Shown here in pieces: positions 1 to 5,265 of a stretch of DNA of 7,460 bases. Positions within the stretch are counted from its first letter, which is position 1. Every line of letters begins with the position of its first letter. Below the pieces are notes generated by a model that was not told where the DNA came from, searched no databases, and saw only the letters and a program-made list of their open reading frames with translations. The DNA comes from Patulibacter sp. (GTDB lineage: Bacteria; Actinomycetota; Thermoleophilia; Solirubrobacterales; Solirubrobacteraceae), in the NCBI GenBank assembly GCA_031119595.1, contig JAVHXX010000148.1:1-7460 (forward strand). The letters are read 5' to 3'. The position numbers were made by a program, and so were the translations under genes.

Positions 1-737
1 CCCGACGGGAGGTTGCGGCGCCCGTCGGAGTTCTGCCAGTGGCGGCCGTCGACGCGCAGGGAGATGTCGGTGCCGGGGCCCTCGATGCGGATGGTCGTCG
101 CGCGTGTGAGGCGCTCGCAGAGCTCGGCCTGCATCGCGGAGAGATCGGCCCAGGCGCCGGCCGGGTCGGGTCGGTCGAGCATCAGGGCGCGCTGGACGAA
201 GGCGCCGTACGCGGCGAGTGACATCGCGGCGCGCTGCGCCAGGGCCTCGGTCGGATGGATCGAGAGGCACCACGGGGTGTCCGTGGAGATCCGCCGCAGC
301 GACTGGCGGCCACGGGCGAGCTGCGCGACGCGGGCCGGGTCGGCGCCGGCGAGCGGCTCGGTGGGGCCGGGCGCGTGGATGCGCACGAGCTTGGTGGCGG
401 CCTCGAGTTCGGCGACGGCGATGGGTGAGGGGGCATCGAGCTGCGTGTCCTGCGCGTGGTCGACGACCTCGCGGGCGAGCCCCTCGACCTCGACGCGGAG
501 GGTCGGCCAGGCACCGCGGTCGAGCACGGCGCGATGCAGGGCGCGGCCGAGCGGGAGGGCGTCGGCGGGGACGTCGATCAGGACGGCATCGCCGGGGACG
601 ACCCGGATGCTCCAGTCGCAGAGGAGGTCTGCGTGGGCGACGGGGTCGTAGGCGAGCGTGGTCTCGGCCTCGTGGGCCCGGACGCTCGCCATGCGCGCCG
701 CGGCGCTGCGGACGGCGTGGTCGGTTTCGTCGCTCAC
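1..737 (-). CDS. M29-family aminopeptidase (AmpS/aminopeptidase T type), N-terminal part, cut by window edge
   Basis: The GTG start at 737 opens a frame that stays open to the left edge: 245 full codons plus GG, which must be Gly. It begins MSDETDHAVRSAAARM and is too long to be a chance frame. It fits the N-terminal lobe of M29 metallo-aminopeptidases, about 370-410 residues in the family, which remove N-terminal residues from peptides in the cytoplasm using two metal ions. Supporting landmarks are the GDAVLIDVPADALPLGRAL strand-helix (residues 49-67), a RALHRAVLDRGAWPTLRVEV stretch, HPTEALAQRAAMSLAAYGAF (161-180), and TDISLRVDGRHWQNSDG (223-239) leading into NLPSG (242-246). In the family the PSG is followed by the first metal-binding Glu, so the window stops one residue before it and all metal ligands lie outside. 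Whether the enzyme is active cannot be judged here. The start overlaps the upstream stop codon by 4 bp and has a GGAG five bases before it. Confidence 0.87.
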   Translation of the reverse strand, partial: MSDETDHAVRSAAARMASVRAHEAETTLAYDPVAHADLLCDWSIRVVPGDAVLIDVPADALPLGRALHRAVLDRGAWPTLRVEVEGLAREVVDHAQDTQLDAPSPIAVAELEAATKLVRIHAPGPTEPLAGADPARVAQLARGRQSLRRISTDTPWCLSIHPTEALAQRAAMSLAAYGAFVQRALMLDRPDPAGAWADLSAMQAELCERLTRATTIRIEGPGTDISLRVDGRHWQNSDGRRNLPS

Positions 738-1096
738 GGGCGCTCCATCTCGGGGAAGTACTCGGCGAGGTGCTGGCGCAGGGATTCGCGCACGAACCGG
801 CGCTCGTCCTGCGAGGCCATCCGGTACCGGCCGAGCAGCTCCTTGCGCGCGGTGATCGGCGAGTCGTTGATGTCCCAGCCGGTCCCGAGCTGCTCCCACA
901 GGAACTCGAGCCCGCGCTGCCACGAGTCGTCGGTCGAGCGCCGCAGGTCGTGGATCTCCTCGTGGTACCGCGCCCGCGCAGGCAGCGGCAGGCCGGCGCG
1001 CAACTCCACGGCGAGGCCGCCAGGCCCGCCGTCGTAGCGCACCGACGGGGCCTTGAGCTTCGGGAGCTGGTCTCGCTTGGCGCGCTTCTTGGCCAC
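734..1096 (-). CDS. Hypothetical protein of 120 residues, coupled to the M29 aminopeptidase
   Basis: A GTG start at 1096 gives VAKKRAKRDQLPKLKAPSVR and ends FPEMERP, with a TGA overlapping the next gene's GTG by 4 bp. I do not recognise the family. The N-terminus is basic (KKRAKRDQLPKLK) and probably disordered or nucleic-acid/ribosome-contacting by charge alone. A YDGGPGGLAVELRAGLPLP segment (21-39) follows, then a mainly helical, charged, Trp/Tyr-containing C-terminal half: YHEEIHDLRRSTDDSWQRGLE (44-64), FLWEQLGTGWDINDSP (65-80), ERRFVRESLRQHLAEYFPEM. There is no signal peptide, membrane segment, Cys pair or metal motif. The frame continues far upstream as an open frame antisense to the hydrolase gene at 1199-2215. 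I reject that extension because the antisense part is a shadow and a TACCCT box sits just before 1096. The overlap implies co-expression with the aminopeptidase, perhaps as a partner, but no function can be assigned. Confidence 0.75.
   Translation of the reverse strand: MAKKRAKRDQLPKLKAPSVRYDGGPGGLAVELRAGLPLPARARYHEEIHDLRRSTDDSWQRGLEFLWEQLGTGWDINDSPITARKELLGRYRMASQDERRFVRESLRQHLAEYFPEMERP
743..746 (-). promoter_or_regulatory. Ribosome binding site for the aminopeptidase gene
   Basis: On the minus strand GGAG lies five bases before the GTG at 737, inside the last codons of the upstream gene (coding Met-Glu-Arg-Pro). It supports GTG 737 over the internal ATG 16 codons later. It also suggests translational coupling, because the upstream stop TGA (736-734) overlaps the GTG. 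Confidence 0.6.
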
Positions 1097-1102
1097 GCGA
1101 CC

Positions 1103-1108
1103 AGGGTA
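1103..1108 (-). promoter_or_regulatory. Candidate -10 box (TACCCT) for a leaderless transcript of the minus-strand pair
   Basis: On the minus strand TACCCT fits the actinobacterial TANNNT -10 pattern and ends six bases before the GTG at 1096. Transcription would therefore begin about at the start codon. No Shine-Dalgarno is visible before this GTG and no recognisable -35 is present. The site lies in the 102-bp divergent region shared with the hydrolase gene. Confidence 0.4.
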
Positions 1109-1184
1109 TCGGGAGGGCGGAGGGGCGCCGGGCGGCGCGGGCGGTGGCCTCCGCCCCGGCCCGGGTACCGGCGCGTCCGTCGCG

Positions 1185-1190
1185 TACGAT
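1185..1190 (+). promoter_or_regulatory. Candidate -10 box (TACGAT) for a leaderless transcript of the hydrolase gene
   Basis: TACGAT fits TANNNT and ends eight bases before the ATG at 1199, placing the transcription start at or next to the start codon. The eight intervening bases, GGCCGCAG, contain no properly spaced Shine-Dalgarno. No -35 hexamer is evident, as is common in high-GC actinobacteria. Confidence 0.45.
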
Positions 1191-1198
1191 GGCCGCAG

Positions 1199-2215
1199 AT
1201 GCCGTCGCCCGCCACCGAACGCCAGCAGCCCCGTGGCGAGCGGATCATTCCGGGGCTGTGGCGCCTCCGCCTGCCGTTGCCGTGGTCCGGGATCCCGCAC
1301 GCGAATGCGTGGGTGATCGACGCCCCCGGCGAGGACGCCGGCCACATCCTGTTCGACACGGGCCTCCACACGGACGAGTCCTTCGCGCAGCTGGTCGAGG
1401 CACTCGCCCAGATCGGCAAGCGCGTGGAGGACACCCGCCTGCTGGTCTGCACCCACGCGCACGTCGACCACTACGGCCAGGCCAAGTCGGTCGTCGACGC
1501 CGCCGGCTGCGAGTTCTGGATGCACCCGCGCCACGAGCACATGACCGAGTCGCTCAAGGACCCCGAGCGGCTGCTGGAGCAGCGGGTCGCCGTGGGCCGC
1601 GAGAGTGGGGTGCCCGAGGAACTCCTCCAGTACTACCGCGAGGCCGGCAGCGCCGAGAAGCCCGGCGTGAGCGGCCTGGTCACGCCGACCAAGGACCTCG
1701 TCGACGGGGTGAAGGTCGAGACGGCCGTCGGCGACTGGCTCGTCGTCGAGACGCCGGGCCACGCCCCGAGCCACGTGTCGCTGTTCCAGCCCGAGCGCCG
1801 GATCCTGCTCGCGGGCGACCACATCCTCGGCCGCGTCGCCCTGTACTACGACTACGGCTGGACCCCGGACCCCGTCGAGGAGTACCTCTCGAGCCTGGAC
1901 CGCGTGGAGAACCTCGACGCGCGCCTGTGCCTCCCGGGCCACGGCAAGAGCTTCACGGACGTTCGCGGCCACATCGAGGCCCACCGCGACACCGCCCTCG
2001 GCCGCATCGAACGCGTCGAGGACGTGGTCCGCGCCGCGGGCCCGGCCACCGCCATCGAGATGATCCCCGAGATCTACGGTCGCCCGCTGAACAAGGAGAA
2101 CGCCGGCTGGCTCATCTCCGAGACCATGTGTTACCTGCGCCACCTCGAGCACCGCGGCATCGTCACGCGCGGCGACGACGAGGATCCGCGCTGGACCGCG
2201 GTCCCGCGCGCCTGA
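1199..2215 (+). CDS. Metallo-beta-lactamase-fold hydrolase with C-terminal winged helix
   Basis: This 338-residue protein (MPSPATERQQPRGERIIPGL...) has the full dinuclear metal set of the fold. THAHVDH gives His86, His88, Asp90 and His91; ETPGHAPSH gives His188; LLAGDHIL gives the bridging Asp207; LCLPGHG gives His248. An N-terminal strand pair with PHANAWVIDAPG and LFDTGLH (residues 33-57) is typical of the MBL fold. Residues about 262-335 (AHRDTALGRIERVEDVV ... LRHLEHRGIVTR) match the helical/winged-helix tail of the LACTB2-like branch. There is no signal peptide, so the protein is cytoplasmic. Substrates in this branch vary (thioesters, nucleic acids, small esters) and cannot be chosen from sequence. 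The frame is open far upstream, but ATG 1199 is preferred because the conserved fold begins about residue 15 and a TACGAT box sits just before it. Stop TGA is at 2213-2215, with a 101-bp gap to the next gene, which has its own -10-like box. Confidence 0.9.
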   Translation: MPSPATERQQPRGERIIPGLWRLRLPLPWSGIPHANAWVIDAPGEDAGHILFDTGLHTDESFAQLVEALAQIGKRVEDTRLLVCTHAHVDHYGQAKSVVDAAGCEFWMHPRHEHMTESLKDPERLLEQRVAVGRESGVPEELLQYYREAGSAEKPGVSGLVTPTKDLVDGVKVETAVGDWLVVETPGHAPSHVSLFQPERRILLAGDHILGRVALYYDYGWTPDPVEEYLSSLDRVENLDARLCLPGHGKSFTDVRGHIEAHRDTALGRIERVEDVVRAAGPATAIEMIPEIYGRPLNKENAGWLISETMCYLRHLEHRGIVTRGDDEDPRWTAVPRA

Positions 2216-2302
2216 GCGACCGGCCCCGGCTCACGCAGCGCCGGCCAACCCCGTCCGACGGACACCGCCGTGGCCTCGCCGGGTGCCCGCTCCCACCCCT
2301 CC

Positions 2303-2308
2303 TAGAAT
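2303..2308 (+). promoter_or_regulatory. Candidate -10 box (TAGAAT) for the YgjP-type peptidase gene
   Basis: TAGAAT is one base from TATAAT, unusual in this GC-rich stretch, and ends eight bases before the ATG at 2317. A GAGGGG lies directly against the ATG (2310-2315), one base away and too close to serve as a normal Shine-Dalgarno. A leaderless transcript is therefore the simplest reading. No -35 was recognised. The 101-bp gap before it (2216-2316) holds only a weak five-pair hairpin (CCGGC/GCCGG at 2226-2244) and no T-tract. Confidence 0.5.
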
Positions 2309-2316
2309 CGAGGGGA

Positions 2317-3009
2317 ATGCCCACCCCTGATTCCACCGACGACCTCGATGTCGAGGTCGTCCGGTCGGCACGGGCGCGGCGCGTGGCGGTCCGGGTCGAC
2401 CGGGTCACCGGACGCGTCCGCGTGACCCTGCCCGAGCGCGCCGCCGCTGCCGAGGCCGACCGCGCCCTGTACCGCCACCGCCGCTGGATCGCGGCCCGAC
2501 TCGCCGAGGCCGCAGAGATCCGCGCGCAGGTCGAGGCCCGCGGCGACCGCCTCAGCGTGTGGGGCGAGGAACTCCGCCTGGTCGAAGAGCCCGGCCGGCA
2601 GCGGGTGCATCGCCGCGGCGACGACCTCCTCGTGCCGCCCGGCGGCGGTCCGGCGCTCGAGCGTTGGCTTCGCGCGCAGGCGCGCGCGAGGCTCACTCCG
2701 CTCACCGAGCAGGCCGCCGCCGCGCTGGGCCGCCCGCTCGCACGCGTGTCGATCGGCGACGCGAAGACCCGCTGGGGTTCCTGCACCGCGAAGGGCACGA
2801 TCACCTTCAGCTGGCGGCTCGTCCTCGCGCCGCCGTGGGTGGCCGAGGCGATCGTGTGGCACGAGGCCTGCCACCTCGTGCACCTCAACCACTCGACCCG
2901 CTTCTGGACCCTGCTCCGCAGGCACGAGCCCCGCACCGACGCGGCCCGCGCCTGGCTCCGTGGCAGCGGCGCCACGCTCGTGCTGCCCGCGTTGGCGCCG
3001 ACGACCTGA
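2317..3009 (+). CDS. YgjP/DUF45-family zinc metallopeptidase
   Basis: This 230-residue protein starts MPTPDSTDDLDVEVVRSARA and has the usual length and order of the YgjP-like family (Pfam DUF45). An N-terminal beta/basic region has RSARARRVAVRVDRVTGRVRVTLP (about 16-39). A helical linker follows, with the family-typical HRRWI (54-58). The conserved catalytic part has KTRWGSCTAKGTITFSWRL (150-168) followed by VWHEACHLVHLNHSTRFW (180-197). His182, Glu183 and His186 form HEXXH and His192 is the expected third zinc ligand, so the enzyme looks intact. There is no signal peptide or membrane segment, so it is cytoplasmic. Family members often sit beside or within restriction-modification or stress loci, but here it stands alone and its substrate is unknown. 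The ATG at 2317 is supported by the TAGAAT box just upstream. The stop codon TGA at 3007-3009 is the first part of a TGACC-TCG-GGTCA mini-hairpin. Confidence 0.92.
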   Translation: MPTPDSTDDLDVEVVRSARARRVAVRVDRVTGRVRVTLPERAAAAEADRALYRHRRWIAARLAEAAEIRAQVEARGDRLSVWGEELRLVEEPGRQRVHRRGDDLLVPPGGGPALERWLRAQARARLTPLTEQAAAALGRPLARVSIGDAKTRWGSCTAKGTITFSWRLVLAPPWVAEAIVWHEACHLVHLNHSTRFWTLLRRHEPRTDAARAWLRGSGATLVLPALAPTT

Positions 3010-3122
3010 CCTCGGGTCACGCCGCGGTCGGTCGCGTCGGCGGCGGCCCGGTCGACCACGCTGTGCGGGTCCGGCGGGAGCGTGTGCGACTCGGCACTCC
3101 ATGGCCGAACGGATGCTCGGTA

Positions 3123-3141
3123 ACTCGATCGTCCGTCGAGT
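3123..3141. repeat. Six-pair inverted repeat in the upstream region of the c-di-GMP gene
   Basis: ACTCGA (3123-3128) and TCGAGT (3136-3141) are perfect inverted copies separated by seven bases (TCGTCCG). The element lies 55-73 bases before ATG 3196 and just upstream of the proposed motility-type promoter, where a regulator could bind. It could also form a small RNA hairpin if transcription starts further upstream. The rest of the 3010-3195 gap has no gene I can support. Confidence 0.4.
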
Positions 3142-3154
3142 GGACGCAGGTGCG

Positions 3155-3177
3155 CGGTTTGCCCGTTCAAGAAACCG
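3155..3177. repeat. Six-pair inverted repeat overlapping the proposed promoter
   Basis: CGGTTT (3155-3160) and AAACCG (3172-3177) are perfect inverted copies with an 11-base spacer. The right arm lies inside the spacer of the TCAAG-N15-GCCGA element, and the -35-like TCAAG lies in the spacer of the repeat. This arrangement would let a bound dimer block the promoter. It may also be a chance pairing. Confidence 0.35.
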
Positions 3178-3191
3178 GTGCAAAACGCCGA
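3167..3191 (+). promoter_or_regulatory. Candidate motility-sigma (FliA/sigma-28-type) promoter, TCAAG-N15-GCCGA
   Basis: TCAAG (3167-3171) and GCCGA (3187-3191) are separated by exactly 15 bases. This matches the FliA-class consensus known from several phyla (TAAA or TCAAG, about 15 bases, then GCCGAT). The base after GCCGA is G rather than T. GGDEF/EAL genes are common members of flagellar regulons, so the position is sensible. The predicted transcription start, 6-8 bases beyond the extended -10, falls near 3200-3202. That would make GTG 3202 a leaderless start rather than ATG 3196 or GTG 3178. Confidence 0.45.
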
Positions 3192-3195
3192 GCCT

Positions 3196-5208
3196 ATGTC
3201 CGTGGAGACGCTTCCCCCGGCATCTGCGCACGGCCAGTCACGTATTGCGCGCTTCGGCGCACTCGGTCTCGTCCTGCTCATCATGGGCCTCACCGTCGGT
3301 GCGGCTGAACGTGCACGTGGTCTCGCCGACGAGCGCAGACAGGCACAGGTCGAGCTCCGCCGTGCCCAGGCCGCGAGCGAACAGCTTCGCGCGATCGCCG
3401 CCGAGACGGCGGTCCTGGGCAACATCGACGCCCCGCACGCCAACGAGGCGTTCCAGGCCGGCGCCGCGCTCGCGCAGTCCGTCGACCGGCTCCAGCACCT
3501 CGGGGTGCACGGTCCGGCGAACGACCGCCTGCGCAAGGCGATGAAGGACCTCGTCGTGCAGGGCACGGCGGCCGCCATGCTCGGCCGCGAGGGCAAGGTG
3601 AAGGCCGCGCAGAACGCCTACCACGACAACGTCGACCCGTTGCTGTCCGGGGTCATCCGCGACACCGACGAGCAGATGAAGGTCGAGGATCGGCGGGCGC
3701 ATCACGCCACGGTCGTCGCCCGCGACGTCCTCATCGGTGGCACGCTTCTGGGCCTCCTTGCGCTCGCGCTCCTCGTGCGCCGCTTCGAGGCGATCGCCCG
3801 CCAGGGCCGCGCCGAGACGCTCCTGCGCCGGCAGGCCTTCACGGACGCGCTCACCGGTCTCCCGAACCGCGCCGCCCTCGAGATCGCCCTCGGCGAACGC
3901 CTCTCGGTGTCGACGAGCCTCGCCGACGAGACGGGGTCGATCTCCCTCGCCGAGCCCGACCTGCCGCCCGTGGCCATGGCACTCCTCGACATCGACGACC
4001 TCAAGACGATCAACGACAGCCTCGGCCACGGCCGCGGTGACGAGCTCGTCCGCACCATCGGCGCACGCATCGCCGCGACGCTCGGTCCGCACGACCTCGT
4101 GACCCGCTTCGGCGGCGACGAGTTCGGCGTGCTCCTCGCGGACCCGTCGCCCGAGCGGGCGATCCGCGAGATCGAGCGCGTGCTCCAGGCGATCCACCGT
4201 CCGGTGCTCCTCGGCGACCGCGACGTCCGCGTGACCGCCTCGGCCGGTGTCGCCGTGGGCCTCGACGTCGAGACGATCGTGCGCGATGCCGACATCGCGA
4301 TGTACGCCGCCAAGGCCGCCGGCAAGGACCGTGTGTCGGTCTTCAGCCAGTCCATGCGCGACGACGCCCTCGCGAACCTCGAGCTCACCGCCGACCTCCG
4401 CCGCGCCCTCACCCGCGACGAACTCTTCCTCGAGTACCAGCCGATCGTCGACCTCAAGCACGGCCGCGTCGACGGTGTCGAGGCGCTCGTCCGCTGGATG
4501 CATCCGGTCCGTGGCCGCATGAACCCGGTCGAGTTCATCGGCCTCGCCGAGCGCACCGGCCTCATCGGCCCGCTCGGCTGGTGGGTCATGCAGACGTCGT
4601 GCGGGCAGATGCGCCGCTGGCTCGACGAGGGCTGGGCCGACCCGACGCAGCACGTCTCCGTGAACGTGTCGCCGATCCAGCTCGCCGAGCCCGACATGGC
4701 CCGCCGCATCGCCCGCATCCTGCGCGAGACCGGACTCGACCCGCGCCAGCTGCAGCTCGAGATCACGGAGAGCGTGCTCGTCGACCGACCCGAGGCGCTC
4801 GTCGCCGACCTCACCGAGCTCATGGGCCTCGGCGTGCGGATCGCCATCGACGACTTCGGCACCGGCCACTCGGTGCTCGCCTACCTCAAGGACCTCCCGG
4901 TCGACGTCCTCAAGATCGACAAGGCGTTCGTCGACGAGATCGAATCCGACGCCGGCCGCGCGCGCCTCACCCAGGGCATCGTGCAGCTCGCCCAGGCGCT
5001 CGACCTCTCGATCGTGGCGGAGGGCATCGAGACCGCCCCGCAGGCCTCCCTGCTCCACGGCCTCGGCGACATGCTCGGCCAGGGCTTCCTCTACTCGCGC
5101 CCCGTCGCGCCGAGTGTCGCCGGGCAGCTCCTGCGCGACGGCAATTACGGCCCGACGCCCGAGTCGGCCGACTTCACGCCGGACTTCCCGCGCCCCAGCG
5201 CGGCCTGA
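3196..5208 (+). CDS. Membrane-anchored GGDEF-EAL c-di-GMP cyclase/phosphodiesterase
   Basis: Counted from ATG 3196 the protein has 670 residues. Membrane segment 1 (about 17-37, IARFGALGLVLLIMGLTVGA) and segment 2 (about 175-195, ARDVLIGGTLLGLLALALLV) enclose an outside-facing helical sensor domain of about 135 residues, rich in Ala/Gln/Arg helices. The GGDEF domain (about 212-385) has FTDALTGLPNR, metal Asp265 in DIDDLK, NDSLGH (273-278) and an intact GGDEF at 306-310. The inhibitory RxxD site is degenerate: GPHD, with Gly297 in place of Arg. The EAL domain (about 395-645) keeps EAL 429-431, Asn490, Glu522, Asp552-Asp553 (IDDFGTG), Lys573, Glu609 and Gln629 (GQGFLYSRP). Both synthesis from GTP and hydrolysis to pGpG are therefore plausible. 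Three in-frame starts compete (GTG 3178, ATG 3196, GTG 3202) and none has a strong Shine-Dalgarno. The downstream stop is TGA 5206-5208. Confidence 0.95.
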   Translation: MSVETLPPASAHGQSRIARFGALGLVLLIMGLTVGAAERARGLADERRQAQVELRRAQAASEQLRAIAAETAVLGNIDAPHANEAFQAGAALAQSVDRLQHLGVHGPANDRLRKAMKDLVVQGTAAAMLGREGKVKAAQNAYHDNVDPLLSGVIRDTDEQMKVEDRRAHHATVVARDVLIGGTLLGLLALALLVRRFEAIARQGRAETLLRRQAFTDALTGLPNRAALEIALGERLSVSTSLADETGSISLAEPDLPPVAMALLDIDDLKTINDSLGHGRGDELVRTIGARIAATLGPHDLVTRFGGDEFGVLLADPSPERAIREIERVLQAIHRPVLLGDRDVRVTASAGVAVGLDVETIVRDADIAMYAAKAAGKDRVSVFSQSMRDDALANLELTADLRRALTRDELFLEYQPIVDLKHGRVDGVEALVRWMHPVRGRMNPVEFIGLAERTGLIGPLGWWVMQTSCGQMRRWLDEGWADPTQHVSVNVSPIQLAEPDMARRIARILRETGLDPRQLQLEITESVLVDRPEALVADLTELMGLGVRIAIDDFGTGHSVLAYLKDLPVDVLKIDKAFVDEIESDAGRARLTQGIVQLAQALDLSIVAEGIETAPQASLLHGLGDMLGQGFLYSRPVAPSVAGQLLRDGNYGPTPESADFTPDFPRPSAA

Positions 5209-5221
5209 GCCGACACGCTCT

Positions 5222-5245
5222 CCGGAGCGGCGGCGCCGCTTCCGG
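5222..5245. terminator. Bidirectional hairpin between convergent genes
   Basis: CCGGAGCGGC (5222-5231) pairs with GCCGCTTCCGG (5235-5245). This gives ten base pairs with one bulged T (5241) and a three-base loop (GGC). It fills the 57-bp gap between the c-di-GMP gene stop (5208) and the stop of the opposing gene (5266). No T-run follows on either strand, which is usual for actinobacterial hairpin terminators. It could serve both genes. Confidence 0.6.
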
Positions 5246-5265
5246 GATGGCGCAGGCCGCCCGGA

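Noticed and set aside
218..1198. Plus-strand extension of the hydrolase frame
   Set aside because: It translates to Arg/Gly-rich sequence antisense to the aminopeptidase and the unknown protein, as expected of a GC-rich shadow frame.
1097..2152. Long minus-strand open frame continuing upstream of the 120-residue protein, antisense to the hydrolase gene
   Set aside because: The opposite strand encodes a complete metallo-beta-lactamase fold with all metal ligands, and the antisense translation is low-complexity Val/Ala/Leu/Asp-rich. Only the last 120 codons look like a real protein.
3007..3019. TGACC-TCG-GGTCA hairpin as terminator of the YgjP-type gene
   Set aside because: The stem is only five pairs, includes the stop codon and has no T-run. 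It is too weak to call a terminator.
3095..3160. Possible c-di-GMP (GEMM-I) riboswitch before the c-di-GMP gene
   Set aside because: A hairpin followed by GGACGCA is reminiscent of part of the motif. The GGCAAACC segment, the AAAGCC segment and the second helix with its receptor are not present, so the resemblance is too partial.
3238..5058. 606-codon minus-strand frame antisense to the GGDEF-EAL gene
   Set aside because: It is rich in Glu/Val/Asp/Leu/His without any domain pattern, while the plus strand carries complete catalytic motifs. It is a codon-bias shadow.
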